Counted from the first letter of the stretch, positions 50,456-59,981 are shown. The stretch is 64,000 bases of DNA from Spirosoma endbachense (GCF_010233585.1 NZ_CP045997.1:1577749-1641748); one strand, 5' to 3'. The notes: generated by a model from the sequence alone, not told the origin. Program-made: numbers and translations.

Positions 50456-50959
50456 ATGACACTCCGAGACGTTTTTGAGGCCATTTCGGGCCAACCAACG
50501 TTCCTTTTTTTGCTTCTGATGGCGGTGCCCGCTATCACTTTTCTGGTCAATGTCTGGTCGGGCGAAACAGCGGAAGAAATCTGGAAATGGCGCTACGCCT
50601 ATGCCATACTGGTTTATCTTGCCTGTATTCCGGGGATTTTTGCCTTAACGCTCAACATTTATTTATTCCTGTTTGAACGCCAAAGCATTTGGGATATGCA
50701 CCTGGCCATTCAGGCATTACCGATTCTGACGATGGGGATTACATTACTACTCATTCGGCGTAAAATTCCGTTCAATTACATTCCGGCATTTGGCAGGCTA
50801 TCCAGCATCCTGACGCTCATTGCTGCCGTAATGGGCATTTTGTGGATCATCGATCGCACCCGTATTTATGCCGTTACGTATGTTCCGTTTACCTATGTGG
50901 TAATTGGTTTCATCGCCCTTCTACTCATCATCCGTTTTGCCTGGAGCCGCATCTTCTGA
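50456..50959 (+). CDS. Membrane protein, unknown (four to five helices)
   Basis: This 167-residue protein is nearly all membrane. Helices are seen at about 15-34 (TFLFLLLMAVPAITFLVNVW), 48-73, 84-101 (ILTMGITLLLIR), 112-130 (ILTLIAAVMGILWII) and 138-160 (FTYVVIGFIALLLIIRFAW). No catalytic motif or named domain is recognised. It begins at ATG 50456 after a hairpin and precedes a lipoprotein gene by about 90 bases, but no functional link is evident. Confidence 0.65.
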   Translation: MTLRDVFEAISGQPTFLFLLLMAVPAITFLVNVWSGETAEEIWKWRYAYAILVYLACIPGIFALTLNIYLFLFERQSIWDMHLAIQALPILTMGITLLLIRRKIPFNYIPAFGRLSSILTLIAAVMGILWIIDRTRIYAVTYVPFTYVVIGFIALLLIIRFAWSRIF

Positions 50960-51051
50960 GTTGATCTTACCAGCAACGGCTCTTTTTGCTGGCCTCTTGC
51001 CTGCTTCGTATCTACGCATTACCTTCGAAGATCTATTTCTTTGTTGACTTT

Positions 51052-51750
51052 ATGCACCTACGTAGTTACAGTATAATTCTTTCGATAGGCTTTCTTTTTC
51101 TGATCAATGGTTGCCTGCCGTCTCAACTAGAACCTGTTTCGGCGGGTTACGATTACTTTCCGCTTGAATCGGGACAGTTTGCTATTTACGACATAACTGA
51201 ACAACACTATTCGCTGAATGCAGCCCCTGTTCAGCGGACATACCAGCTAAAAGAAGTTGTTGGCGACTCCTATCTAGACGTAACGGGAAACAAGTCCTTT
51301 CGGCTGATGCGCTATCGTCGATCAACCGTCAGTCAACCCTGGCAGGCCGATTCGGTTTGGTCAACCCGATTAGTCAATAATGAAGCCATTCGTACCGAAA
51401 ATGGTCTGGATTTTGTTAAATTACTATTTCCAGTCAGCGATCAGTTGACATGGGATGGAAATCGCCTTAATTCGGCTGGAAATGATGATTATCAGTTACG
51501 CAATAGCAGGCAACCTTATCGCGTTTCCGATAAACAGTATGATGAAACCATAACGGTAATTGCTCAAAACGATTCAACACTTGTATCGCAGGATAAACGG
51601 CTGGAAGTCTATGCGCGACAGGTAGGCTTGATATATAAAGAACGCACCCAACTACAATTCTGCTCATCGAGTCCTGGCTGTATAGGGAAATATCAGATTG
51701 ACTATGGCATCCGACAAATTTACCGCATCCAACAGTATGGCAAAGAATAG
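51052..51750 (+). CDS. Lipoprotein, unknown function
   Basis: The 232-residue product from ATG 51052 has a lipoprotein signal (YSIILSIGFLFLINGC) with the lipobox Cys near residue 21. The mature part is beta-rich with YDYFPLESGQFAIYDITEQHY and ends with a pair of cysteines (QFCSSSPGCIGKY) that may form a disulphide. I recognise no family name, though similar proteins are frequent in Cytophagales. Its stop overlaps the start of the subtilase gene by 14 bases, so the two should be translated together; the lipoprotein may act with the protease or its secretion. Confidence 0.65.
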   Translation: MHLRSYSIILSIGFLFLINGCLPSQLEPVSAGYDYFPLESGQFAIYDITEQHYSLNAAPVQRTYQLKEVVGDSYLDVTGNKSFRLMRYRRSTVSQPWQADSVWSTRLVNNEAIRTENGLDFVKLLFPVSDQLTWDGNRLNSAGNDDYQLRNSRQPYRVSDKQYDETITVIAQNDSTLVSQDKRLEVYARQVGLIYKERTQLQFCSSSPGCIGKYQIDYGIRQIYRIQQYGKE

Positions 51751-53371
51751 AGCAAGCTTGTTGCTGCTGCTGTTTATTGTAGTCCAGTTCAACAGCTTTG
51801 GCCAGACAACCCGTAAATACCTGGTTCTGTTGCGCGATAAGGCCAACTCGCCTTACAGTGTGAATAAGCCAGACCAGTTTCTGTCGCAACGGTCCATTCT
51901 TCGCAGGCAAAAACAGAATATTTCGATTCTGGAACGCGATTTGCCGGTCAATCCGACTTACCTGACGCAACTTCAGCAAACAGGCGCTAAAATCTGGTTT
52001 CCCTCTCGCTGGCTCAATGCCGTACTGGTCGAAGCAAACGATGCAACAATCGCCACGATTCAGAAATTATCATTTGTGAAAGGGCTGGAATTCGGCCGTT
52101 CACTGACCAATGCCCGTGTTAGTGCCGAAACAACGGTGAGCACGGCGAATCAATTCTCAAAATTTGGTGAAGTTCAACCGTTGAATTATGGTAGTTCACA
52201 GGCCCAGATTGAGCAGCTTGGTGCCGACAAAATGCACCAGCAGGGCTATCATGGCGAAGGTATGCTGATTGGTGTATTGGACGCTGGCTTTCAGAATGCG
52301 AACCGGCTGACTTTTCTAAAACCTCTGTTCGATGAAAAGCGGGTGTTAGCGACCTATGATTTTGTCAGGAAAGAAACCAGCGTGTATGAAGACGATTCGC
52401 ATGGCCTTTCCTGCCTGTCTGCCATTGCAGCTACTGCCGATGGCCAACTTTACGGAACGGCCTATAAAGCGTCCTTTATCTTATTACGCACTGAAGATGC
52501 TAATTCCGAAAGTCGCATTGAAGAGGCTAACTGGCTGTTCGGTGCTGAGTATGCCGATAGTGCCGGAGTCGATGTAATTAGTTCATCATTAGGCTATAGC
52601 GAGTTCGACGATGTATCGACCAACTATACCTATCAGAATATGGATGGCAAAACGGCGCTCTCAACCCGTGCTGCTCAGATTGCCACGGCCACAGGAATGG
52701 TTGTTGTGGTAGCGGCAGGTAATGAAGGGAGTAACTCCTGGCACTATCTGACAGCGCCATCCGATGCGGTTTCGGTTTTGACCATTGGCGCGGTCACTCA
52801 AACCGGTCAGCGGGCATCCTTTAGTTCGTTTGGTCCGTCTGCCGACGGTCGTGTAAAGCCGGATTTAGCCGCCCGAGGTCAGGGCACCATTGTCGGTTAT
52901 CCCAGCGGGACTGTTGCATCGGGCAACGGCACCTCATTTGCGACACCACTCATTGCTGGTTTAGCAGCCTCTTTCTGGCAATCGCATCCCCGCCTGACTG
53001 CCTCTCAGGTAACCGCAAGTTTGCGTCGTTCAGGCAGTCAATACACAACTCCTGACGACATGCTGGGGTATGGCATCCCGAATTTTGAACGAGCCTCGAC
53101 AATTGCTGATGTCTACAGTCAATTATTGGTTTACCCAAATCCGTTTAGTGAAGCCGAGCCACTAGCCATTCAATGGGGCGAAATTGAGGCCAATGTGCCG
53201 CTCAATGCTACGCTTATTGACCTGACAGGTCGTATCATCTGGCAAAATAGCTTCACCTCAAGTGGTCTGGCCGCTTTTGTTCTGCCAAACTTAAACTTAT
53301 CGGCTGGGTTATATTTCATGACCCTCGTTTCGGGCGATAAGAAACGAACAATGAAGGTCATAAAACAGTAG
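51737..53371 (+). CDS. Subtilisin-like serine protease (S8) with type IX sorting domain
   Basis: This 544-residue exported protease starts at ATG 51737 with a signal peptide ([22 protein letters not shown]). An I9-like pro-part follows. The catalytic triad is Asp in [13 protein letters not shown] (about 180), His in [14 protein letters not shown] (about 225) and Ser in [16 protein letters not shown] (about 400); the oxyanion Asn is in [11 protein letters not shown]. The last 80 residues are a type A sorting domain ([37 protein letters not shown]), which directs secretion by the type IX system and cell-surface attachment. It overlaps the lipoprotein gene upstream. The function is probably nutrient proteolysis. 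Confidence 0.92.
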   Translation: MAKNRASLLLLLFIVVQFNSFGQTTRKYLVLLRDKANSPYSVNKPDQFLSQRSILRRQKQNISILERDLPVNPTYLTQLQQTGAKIWFPSRWLNAVLVEANDATIATIQKLSFVKGLEFGRSLTNARVSAETTVSTANQFSKFGEVQPLNYGSSQAQIEQLGADKMHQQGYHGEGMLIGVLDAGFQNANRLTFLKPLFDEKRVLATYDFVRKETSVYEDDSHGLSCLSAIAATADGQLYGTAYKASFILLRTEDANSESRIEEANWLFGAEYADSAGVDVISSSLGYSEFDDVSTNYTYQNMDGKTALSTRAAQIATATGMVVVVAAGNEGSNSWHYLTAPSDAVSVLTIGAVTQTGQRASFSSFGPSADGRVKPDLAARGQGTIVGYPSGTVASGNGTSFATPLIAGLAASFWQSHPRLTASQVTASLRRSGSQYTTPDDMLGYGIPNFERASTIADVYSQLLVYPNPFSEAEPLAIQWGEIEANVPLNATLIDLTGRIIWQNSFTSSGLAAFVLPNLNLSAGLYFMTLVSGDKKRTMKVIKQ

Positions 53372-53450
53372 ATCGGTTTGTGGTATATGGTTTTGCCATC
53401 GGAGCAGATACGATGACTGTACGTCCAAAATCGATACCATAAACCAGACA

Positions 53451-53963
53451 ATGGCAACAATCCGGATTATTCAGGGCGACATCACCAAGCAGGCAGTTGA
53501 TACAATTGTGAACGCAGCCAACGAAAGTTTACTGGGAGGTGGAGGTGTTGATGGGGCGATTCATCGCGCGGCTGGCCCGGAGTTACTGGCCGAATGTCGC
53601 ACTCTTCACGGCTGCAAAACGGGCGACGCCAAGATGACCAAAGGCTATCGACTACCCGCCAGCTACGTAATTCATACGGTAGGGCCAGTCTGGCGCGGGG
53701 GCACACACGGCGAACCCGACCTATTGGCAAGCTGCTACCGCCGTTCGCTCGAAATTGCGACAGAAAACGGCCTGGTTAGTATTGCGTTCCCTAACATTAG
53801 CACCGGAATCTTTGGCTACCCTAAAGACGACGCAGCCGATATAGCTATAACATCGGTTCGCCAGTTTCTGAAACAGCCAACGACTCTTCAGGACATTGTT
53901 TTTGTCTGCTTTGATGATGACAATTTTTCACTTTATAACAAGCGACTGTCTGCAACAAACTAA
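53451..53963 (+). CDS. Macrodomain protein, O-acetyl-ADP-ribose deacetylase type
   Basis: The 170-residue protein has the full macrodomain. [47 protein letters not shown] carries the ADP-ribose-binding Asp of GDIT and the Asn-Ala-Ala-Asn and Gly-rich loop of the MacroD/YmdB type. [11 protein letters not shown] and [11 protein letters not shown] contribute the second loop. It removes acyl or ADP-ribose adducts from small molecules or proteins. It is a single gene ending in a strong terminator, without toxin or sirtuin neighbours. Confidence 0.93.
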   Translation: MATIRIIQGDITKQAVDTIVNAANESLLGGGGVDGAIHRAAGPELLAECRTLHGCKTGDAKMTKGYRLPASYVIHTVGPVWRGGTHGEPDLLASCYRRSLEIATENGLVSIAFPNISTGIFGYPKDDAADIAITSVRQFLKQPTTLQDIVFVCFDDDNFSLYNKRLSATN

Positions 53964-54001
53964 AAGAAGCGTGGGCTGCTACCTACCCACGCTTCTTTTA
54001 G
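53960..54001. terminator. Bidirectional terminator between convergent genes
   Basis: Perfect 16-base arms CTAAAAGAAGCGTGGG and CCCACGCTTCTTTTAG with a ten-base loop. The stop codon of the macrodomain gene is inside the left arm, and the stop of the minus gene follows the right arm by one base. Confidence 0.9.
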
Positions 54002-54002
54002 T

Positions 54003-54398
54003 TTAGTCATTCCCGATAACAGAGGTGCTATCGGTCTTGCGTTTACGTTGCCTAACGAGTCCTTCCGAACTAGCTGGCTCACCCACGCGCTGAATTTTAT
54101 AATTACGCTCAGCCAAGGTCACCGAAGGCGTATGATCAACAGTAATTCCTCCTGCTGGCTCTGCATTTGGTAATCCCTTTTTATAATCAGCCACTCGAAC
54201 ATCGCTCGGTGCCGGTTGTTGAACGGCAACGCCCGTTTTTTCTTCCCAACGACGGGCTGTAGCTGCTTTATTCGGGTGCTTATAATTGTGGGTAGAATAC
54301 GTTGGATCGTTGCGTAGCTTTCGATCATTTTGTGCGTGTGTTTGTCCGGCTAAAGCCAGCAAACCCAAACCCGTTAATAATATGAATCCAATTTTCAT
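54003..54398 (-). CDS. Small secreted protein, paralogue A of a pair
   Basis: This 131-residue product from ATG 54398 has a signal peptide (MKIGFILLTGLGLLALAGQTHA). Its mature part shares NDPTYSTHNYKHPNKA, ADYK and GGITVDHTP with the next gene in the same orientation (54702-55085), so the two are tandem paralogues. Between these blocks the two are unlike. The tail is basic (RQRKRKTDS). The family is not one I recognise. Tyr, His and Asn are frequent in the shared block, which might bind metal or haem or be a surface-structure motif; this is not established. Confidence 0.7.
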   Translation of the reverse strand: MKIGFILLTGLGLLALAGQTHAQNDRKLRNDPTYSTHNYKHPNKAATARRWEEKTGVAVQQPAPSDVRVADYKKGLPNAEPAGGITVDHTPSVTLAERNYKIQRVGEPASSEGLVRQRKRKTDSTSVIGND

Positions 54399-54701
54399 AG
54401 CTCTTTCTGTGGTTTTGTTGTACAGCAAAACTATTCCTTTTCCAATACTATCAAAACAATAAAAACCACTACTATATTTATAGTTTTTATCATTTTTTGC
54501 CTTGATTCTTCAAATTTTGCTTTATTCCATACACTTTCCATGCATTTGTACCAAAAACCAGCAATAATTTTCCATTTTGGCAATTTTACTTAGCCTGAGC
54601 CAATTGGTAATTTTTTCGTATAAATTCTACTTATTATTCAATAAAAAGCCTCAAGACTAACTTGTAAGGCTAGCCTTGAGGATCAAACCTGATTTAAAAA
54701 G
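54399..54701. other. AT-rich spacer between the two paralogues
   Basis: About 300 bases, very rich in A and T, lie between the two paralogous genes. It contains the promoter region of the downstream gene and the terminator of the upstream one, both on the minus strand. No gene or RNA is seen. Confidence 0.5.
54643..54682 (-). terminator. Terminator after paralogue B
   Basis: On the minus strand CCTCAAG pairs with CTTGAGG, followed by a T run, and a perfect palindrome AAGGCTAGCCTT lies inside the loop. It starts about 20 bases after the stop of the gene ending at 54702. Confidence 0.7.
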
Positions 54702-55085
54702 TTAAGCGACTTTCGCATTCGACCGGTGTCTCGCATTCCCTACTCGATGTGTGGTCGTTTGCGAATGCACCGATTGCTGGGTCTTATAATTCCAGTCGCC
54801 TGTGTTCCGTGGCGACTTATAGTCGACGGTTATGCTTCCACTGGCATAGTTGGAGTGTATCTGTGGTTTATAGTCAGCCAGTATTCGGTCGGTACTCGTA
54901 GCAGCTGGCACATTTGTACCGATGCTAGCTTCTACACGCTGAGCCTCTATTGCTTTATTCGGGTGCTTATAATTGTGCGTAGAATAGGTCGGATCGTTAT
55001 AAACCTCAGCCCGGTTTTGCGAAAAAGCTGGCGCTACCAAAAGCAGCCCAAAGACTCCCCAAAGTGTTATTCCTACAGTTTTCAT
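54702..55085 (-). CDS. Small secreted protein, paralogue B of a pair
   Basis: The 127-residue product starts at 55085 (MKTVGITLWGVFGLLLVAPAFS, signal peptide). It shares NDPTYSTHNYKHPNKA, ADYK and SGSITVDYKSP plus a terminal WNYKTQ/RNYKIQ-like segment with paralogue A. The C-terminal end is basic and His/Arg-rich (HRVGNARHRSNAKVA). The rest has diverged, so the duplication is not recent. Each gene has its own terminator. Function is unknown. Confidence 0.7.
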   Translation of the reverse strand: MKTVGITLWGVFGLLLVAPAFSQNRAEVYNDPTYSTHNYKHPNKAIEAQRVEASIGTNVPAATSTDRILADYKPQIHSNYASGSITVDYKSPRNTGDWNYKTQQSVHSQTTTHRVGNARHRSNAKVA

Positions 55086-55156
55086 AGCTATTCTCATTTT
55101 TAGTCATCGAAATGCCATTTACAACCATAAGAACAATCGGCAATGAGTATACATTA

Positions 55157-55696
55157 TTAATTATTGGTTAATTTTCTTACCATTCTAAGCACTGACTCTG
55201 AATCAGTTAACGCCTTTACGGCAGCTATCGTGAGCCATTGAACGGCGTTGACTTCATCGGTTAGTACGAATGGTTCTGTAGGGTCGGCTTCGAGTAAAAA
55301 TCGGATGTCATAATGAAGATGTTCCGGTACATCACCACGAGCTGGAATAATGTGAACATCAACGTCGAATATGTCGGCATTAACAAATTGTAATGTTTTT
55401 AGCCCAGTCTCTTCTTCTGCCTCACGAAATGCAACACCTGTGATATCAGGATTGCCATCGGCATGACCACCCGGCTGAAACCAGCGATCAAGCTTTTTAT
55501 GATGAATCAATACGGTTTTCTGACAATCAGGGCTAACAATCCAGGCTGATCCGGTTACGTGCCCACTAAGTAGCGAGCGTTCAAAACAGGCAGCATTTGC
55601 TTCAACAAATGCAATGGTCTCCTGTGTCATAGCTTGCTCGGTAGGGTCGGTGGGCTTATGCTGTCGTAGTAACTTAAGTAGGGGGTAACGATGCAT
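55157..55696 (-). CDS. Nudix hydrolase
   Basis: This 179-residue protein hydrolyses nucleoside-diphosphate-linked compounds. The start at 55696 (MHRYPLLK) is preferred to 55726. The Nudix box lies near residues 85-108 and reads GGHADGNPDITGVAFREAEEETGL; the REAEEETG core is intact, but the first acidic position of the classic box is Pro. This matches a Nudix group with QPGGHADG that often shows such changes. LDRWFQPGG precedes it, and HLHYDIRFLLEAD is a substrate-side strand. It is divergent from the DUF2911 gene. Confidence 0.87.
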   Translation of the reverse strand: MHRYPLLKLLRQHKPTDPTEQAMTQETIAFVEANAACFERSLLSGHVTGSAWIVSPDCQKTVLIHHKKLDRWFQPGGHADGNPDITGVAFREAEEETGLKTLQFVNADIFDVDVHIIPARGDVPEHLHYDIRFLLEADPTEPFVLTDEVNAVQWLTIAAVKALTDSESVLRMVRKLTNN

Positions 55697-55762
55697 TAGT
55701 TGGTTTTTGTGCGTAAAAAGCTGCAATTTGGACCCGATTTTTGTAATACCCTATAGACTATC

Positions 55763-56665
55763 ATGCGCAAACTTTCAGTTACAGCCGCTACACTTTGCTT
55801 AGTAGCACAATTAGCCACTGCCCAGATTAAATTGCCATCACCCAGCCCAGGAGCCACGATAAGCCAAACCATTGGTACCACCGACATTACCATCAACTAT
55901 TCGCGCCCGAGCCTGAAAGGTCGCACACCCTTTACGGATGCCTACGTACCGACGGGCAAAGTCTGGCGAACAGGAGCGAACGGGGCAACTGCTTTCACAA
56001 CGTCGACGGATGTAATGATCAATGGAAAACCCTTGCCCGCCGGAACCTATGCGATCATGTCAATTCCCGAAAAAAGTGACTGGACATTAATTTTTAACAG
56101 TAACAAGGCGGTTACCGAGCAAACCTACAAACCCGAGGAAGACGTTTTACGGGTTCAGCTCAAACCAACGGCTAGCAGTGAGAAATTGGAAACCTTTACT
56201 ATTGGTTTCAGCGACCTGACCGACAGCACTGCCAAACTGAACATCCTGTGGGCCGATGTGAAGGCAAGTGCCGATCTGAGAGTTGATGTCAACGCCAACT
56301 CAGCCGCGAATGTCGATAAGGCAGTCGCCGAAAAACCCGACGATGCGGGCGTATTGCAGGCTGCTGCCAGCTACAATCTTTCGAAGGGCCGGAACCTGGA
56401 TCAGGCGCTGAGTTGGATCGAGAAGTCAATAACGCTGAAAGAAACGTACCGTAATCTGTACGTTAAGTCTCAGATTCTAGCCAGGATGGGCAAATACACG
56501 GATGCACTGCCACTGGCTCAGAAAGCCCTGTCGTTAGGTCAGTCGTCAAATGATGCCGCCTTCTCATTCTTCAAAGAGGGTATCGAGAAAAGCATTACAG
56601 AGTATACGGCCAAACTGCCTGCCATGCCAGCAGTAAAAGGCGTAAAAGGAAAGAAAAAGGCGTAA
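55763..56665 (+). CDS. DUF2911 domain protein, exported
   Basis: The 300-residue product has a signal peptide (MRKLSVTAATLCLVAQLATA). Next comes a DUF2911 domain: LPSPSPGATISQTIGTTDITINYSRPSLKGR near 24-54, VPTGKVWRTGANGATAFTTSTDV near 62-84 and INGKPLPAGTYAIMSIPEKSDWTLIFN near 86-112. A C-terminal helical part (about 190-280) looks TPR-like, LDQALSWIEKSITLKETYRNLYVKSQIL. Ends lysine-rich. The domain's function is unknown. It is monocistronic with a bidirectional terminator to the symporter gene. Confidence 0.82.
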   Translation: MRKLSVTAATLCLVAQLATAQIKLPSPSPGATISQTIGTTDITINYSRPSLKGRTPFTDAYVPTGKVWRTGANGATAFTTSTDVMINGKPLPAGTYAIMSIPEKSDWTLIFNSNKAVTEQTYKPEEDVLRVQLKPTASSEKLETFTIGFSDLTDSTAKLNILWADVKASADLRVDVNANSAANVDKAVAEKPDDAGVLQAAASYNLSKGRNLDQALSWIEKSITLKETYRNLYVKSQILARMGKYTDALPLAQKALSLGQSSNDAAFSFFKEGIEKSITEYTAKLPAMPAVKGVKGKKKA

Positions 56666-56671
56666 GTGTTG

Positions 56672-56710
56672 TAAATCAAAACGGCTCGGTGAACGGGCCG
56701 TTTTGATTTA
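56672..56710. terminator. Bidirectional terminator between DUF2911 and symporter genes
   Basis: TAAATCAAAACGGCTC pairs with GGGCCGTTTTGATTTA at 15 of 16 positions with a seven-base loop. A/T runs flank both sides. Confidence 0.85.
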
Positions 56711-56714
56711 TTGA

Positions 56715-58397
56715 TCAGGACCGTTGGAATCGTTGCAATATCCACGCAAAAATTACCACCAGCAGGCACCCGATTACGTTTAGCCACAGGAACGCCGTTA
56801 GATTCAGATACCAGCTAAGGGCAACAAATATTTCGGCAACAATAGCGGCCCAAAAAGTAGCCCGGCCTCCGACCGATTTTACGTAGAATGCCACTACGAA
56901 CACGCCCAGAATAACACCGTAAAACAAGGAACCCAGGATATTAACGGCTTCAATCATACTGCCGAGCCGGTTGGCAAACTGCGCCACGATAATACAGAAT
57001 ACGCCCCATCCAATTGTTGCCCAACGCGAAACGTTCAGATAGTGCGCATCATCCCCTTCGCTCCTGATCAATCGTTTATACACATCGACGACTGTTGTCG
57101 ATGCCAGTGAGCTATACGCTGCCGCAATCGATCCCATCGATGCACTAAAGATGACGGCAATGAGCAGGCCAATTAGTCCATGCGGCAGATAATCCAGCAC
57201 AAACCGCAAAAACACATAGTTACCATCGTTCGTATCGGCTGCCGGATTATTCTTTTCGATCAGTTTAATAACGTCGGCTTTAACGGTTTTTAGCGCCTGA
57301 TCGGTTTCGTGAAGGCTGGCAACCGCAGCATCCTGAGCATCCTCGTTTTTGGTTTGCACTGCAACCTGCATGTCGGCAACGATACGCTGACGCTGAGCGG
57401 TCAGGTTTTGATGCTTTATTTCCGCAATCTGATAATCGCGGGCATACGGGCTTTCTTTGAGTCGATCGGTTTCCTGCTTATTGAAGAATGTGGGTGATGG
57501 ATTGTATTGATAAAAAACGAAAACCAAAACGCCCACCAACAGAATCAGAAATTGCATCGGCACTTTCAGCAGTCCATTCATGAGCAAACCCAGACGGCTC
57601 TGGCTAATCGACTCACCAGTCAGGTAGCGCCCCACCTGCGATTGGTCGGTGCCAAAGTAAGATAATTGCAAAAAGAATCCACCAATCAGCCCGGACCATA
57701 GATTGTAACGACTATCGGGATCAAACTTCAGATCGATTAAGTTCATACGCCCGGCCTTACCCGCTACGTGCAGCGCATCGACGAAACCTACGTCTTCGGG
57801 TAGTAGCTTAACGGTCAGATAACCAGCCAGCGCCATGGCAAAAGTGACAATAGCCATTTGCTGAAGATGCGTATAGGAAATCGCTTTTGTTCCTCCAGAA
57901 ACGGTGTAAATCAGGACAATACCGCCCATGATCAGGTTTGTCCAGTAAATATTCCAGCCCAGAATGGTTGAGAGGATGATGGCTGGCGCGTAAATCGAAA
58001 GACCGGTCGAAAGCCCCCGCTGGAGTAAAAATAAACCCGCCGTTAACGTACGAACGCGGGTATCAAAGCGGTTCTCCAGAAATTCGTACGCGGTAAAAAC
58101 TTTTAGTTTGTGAAAAATGGGAACGAACGTTATCGACAAAACGACCATTGCCAGTGGAAGACCAAAATAAAACTGGACGAATCGCATTCCATCGCTGAAT
58201 CCCTGTCCTGGTGCCGACAGAAAGGTAATGGCACTAGCCTGCGTAGCCATCACCGATAGTCCGACATGATACCAGGGTAACGACTGACCGGCCAGCAAAT
58301 AATCGTCCATGCTCTGGCTGTTTCGGCTACGAACTACCCCATACACAATGACCCCCAACAACGTTAGAATTAAAACACCCCAATCCAGCGTACTCAT
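56715..58397 (-). CDS. Sodium:solute symporter (SSS family)
   Basis: This 560-residue inner-membrane transporter belongs to the SSS/SGLT group, with about 13 helices. The sodium-site region SVMATQASAITFLSAPGQGF lies near 50-70 and the SSS signature-type AVIFSASMGSIAAAYSSLASTTVVDVYKRLI near 420-450. It has a long hydrophilic loop near 310-380 that is rich in Gln and Lys and probably forms a coiled coil. The start ATG at 58397 overlaps the stop of a 41-codon gene by four bases, so the two are coupled. The substrate is unknown; sugars, sialic acid or organic acids are usual in the phylum. Confidence 0.9.
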   Translation of the reverse strand: MSTLDWGVLILTLLGVIVYGVVRSRNSQSMDDYLLAGQSLPWYHVGLSVMATQASAITFLSAPGQGFSDGMRFVQFYFGLPLAMVVLSITFVPIFHKLKVFTAYEFLENRFDTRVRTLTAGLFLLQRGLSTGLSIYAPAIILSTILGWNIYWTNLIMGGIVLIYTVSGGTKAISYTHLQQMAIVTFAMALAGYLTVKLLPEDVGFVDALHVAGKAGRMNLIDLKFDPDSRYNLWSGLIGGFFLQLSYFGTDQSQVGRYLTGESISQSRLGLLMNGLLKVPMQFLILLVGVLVFVFYQYNPSPTFFNKQETDRLKESPYARDYQIAEIKHQNLTAQRQRIVADMQVAVQTKNEDAQDAAVASLHETDQALKTVKADVIKLIEKNNPAADTNDGNYVFLRFVLDYLPHGLIGLLIAVIFSASMGSIAAAYSSLASTTVVDVYKRLIRSEGDDAHYLNVSRWATIGWGVFCIIVAQFANRLGSMIEAVNILGSLFYGVILGVFVVAFYVKSVGGRATFWAAIVAEIFVALSWYLNLTAFLWLNVIGCLLVVIFAWILQRFQRS

Positions 58398-58519
58398 GAA
58401 AGCCAGCGCATTAAAACGTAAAACAATACGATTTCAACGGCCAGGCTGCCAATAACAATCGTGTAAAGCTGGGTCCAGGAACGAGCAAATGGAGGAAGAC
58501 CAGACGGTTTTTCAGACAT
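58394..58519 (-). CDS. Small single-helix partner of the symporter
   Basis: MSEKPSGLPPFARSWTQLY begins this 41-residue product, which has one transmembrane helix (TIVIGSLAVEIVLFYVLMRWL). Its ATGA junction with the symporter gene (four-base overlap) means the pair should be made in equal amounts. A longer frame to 58642 lacks coding character upstream of this ATG. Small subunits are known for other SSS-type transporters and fit here. The gene is below usual annotation length. Confidence 0.7.
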   Translation of the reverse strand: MSEKPSGLPPFARSWTQLYTIVIGSLAVEIVLFYVLMRWLS

Positions 58520-58630
58520 AAAAGGTGGGTTGATGAATGATAACGGCGAAATTAGTGTAAATCTGTCTTTCGCTTTTGAAATACCTGATGAATGGCATAG
58601 TTTGCAAACATATCTGACAACAAAGCCCGC

Positions 58631-59419
58631 ATGGAACCCCAATCTGCTGTAACTATTGAAAAATCCCTTTTCGACCTCACTGGCAAAGTAGCCCTCATTA
58701 CCGGAGCCAGCAAAGGCATCGGTGAAGATATTGCCCGGTTGTATGCCCGCTTCGGCGCCAAAGTCGTTGTGAGTAGCCGAAAACAGGCCGTTTTGGATGA
58801 GTTAGCCAACGATATAAAGGCACAGGGTGGCGAAGCTACTGGAATAGCGGCCCACGTTGGCGATATGGATCAACTCAAACAACTGGTTGACAAGACAATA
58901 GCGACTTATGGTGGCATCGATATACTGGTCAATAATGCAGCTTCCAATCCCGTGTTTGGCCCCGCTCTGGAATGCGATGGTTTAGCGTTCGACAAAATCA
59001 TGCAAGCCAATGTAAAAGCCCCCTTTGAGCTAAGTAAACTATGTTATTCGAGTATGAAAACGCGTGGGGGCGGTAGCATCATCATGATGAGTAGTATCGC
59101 CGGTCACACGCCCGATCCTGGGTTAGGCATTTATAGTGTCAGCAAGGCCTCCCTAAATATGCTCACAAAGGTTCTGGCTAAGGAATGGGGGCCTGATGGT
59201 ATTCGGGTCAACGCCATTTGCCCCGGTTTGATTAAAACCAAATTTAGCAAGGCTCTCTGGCAGAATGAGCAAATTCTGGACCACTTTACGAAACGAATCC
59301 CGATTGCCCGCATGGGCACAACGGACGAGATCAGCCCACTGGCACTATTTCTAGCTTCAGACGCTTCCTCTTACAGCACCGGAAGTCTGTTTTATGCCGA
59401 CGGCGGAACGGTGATCTAA
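58631..59419 (+). CDS. Short-chain dehydrogenase/reductase
   Basis: This 262-residue Rossmann-fold oxidoreductase uses the TGASKGIG cofactor motif at residues 24-31. ILVNNAASN follows near 97-105, then the catalytic Ser in MMSSIAGHTPD, Tyr and Lys in YSVSKAS (about 168-172), and ICPGLIKTKF near 200. The N-terminal part resembles the DHRS4-like SDRs. It is 11 bases short of overlapping the divergent frame upstream, and 46 bases before DinB on the same strand. The substrate is not predictable. Confidence 0.88.
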   Translation: MEPQSAVTIEKSLFDLTGKVALITGASKGIGEDIARLYARFGAKVVVSSRKQAVLDELANDIKAQGGEATGIAAHVGDMDQLKQLVDKTIATYGGIDILVNNAASNPVFGPALECDGLAFDKIMQANVKAPFELSKLCYSSMKTRGGGSIIMMSSIAGHTPDPGLGIYSVSKASLNMLTKVLAKEWGPDGIRVNAICPGLIKTKFSKALWQNEQILDHFTKRIPIARMGTTDEISPLALFLASDASSYSTGSLFYADGGTVI

Positions 59420-59465
59420 CGTTTTTGCGGCTTTTCACAAGCCATAAACGACAAACTCATTGCTT

Positions 59466-59981
59466 ATGACACCCTCTCCAGAAACCCGCGAAGTCTGGCT
59501 GCGCGGCCCCCTGCCTGCTGTACCTTCCCTCCTGCAACCTGTTGCCCATGCCTTATTACAAGCTCGCGAGGAAGTGGATGCCCTCATGCGCGACTTTCCA
59601 GACGGGCTACTTTGGGAACGTCCCGCCAATGTTGCTTCGGTCGGTTTTCACCTACAGCACCTGACGGGCGTATTGGATCGTCTCTTCACTTACGCACGCG
59701 GTGAATCGCTTTCATCTGCTCAACTGACGGCCCTTTCGCTGGAAGGAAAATCGGTCGGGCAGTCGCCTACTGTTTCCGAATTAGTGAACAGCTTCAGTGT
59801 TCAGGTGGATGCAGCACTTGCTCAATTACGCAGGACCGATGAACAAACGTTAACGGAAATCCGTGGCGTTGGCCGGGCACAGATTCCATCAACAGTACTG
59901 GGGCTGTTTGTGCATGCAGCTGAACATACCATGCGGCATATTGGCCAGTTATCCGTAACTGCCCGAATTTTGTCCATTTAA
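59466..59981 (+). CDS. DinB-like four-helix-bundle metalloprotein
   Basis: The 171-residue product, from ATG 59466 (MTPSPETR), has the DinB bundle: LLQAREEVDALMRDFPDG, then a metal His in VASVGFHLQHLTGVLDRLF near 60, and the His pair in LFVHAAEHTMRHIGQL near 150. DinB-like proteins bind metal and often act on thiols; many have no known substrate. A TTG at 59460 is in frame. It follows the SDR gene closely and may be in an operon with it. Confidence 0.8.
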   Translation: MTPSPETREVWLRGPLPAVPSLLQPVAHALLQAREEVDALMRDFPDGLLWERPANVASVGFHLQHLTGVLDRLFTYARGESLSSAQLTALSLEGKSVGQSPTVSELVNSFSVQVDAALAQLRRTDEQTLTEIRGVGRAQIPSTVLGLFVHAAEHTMRHIGQLSVTARILSI

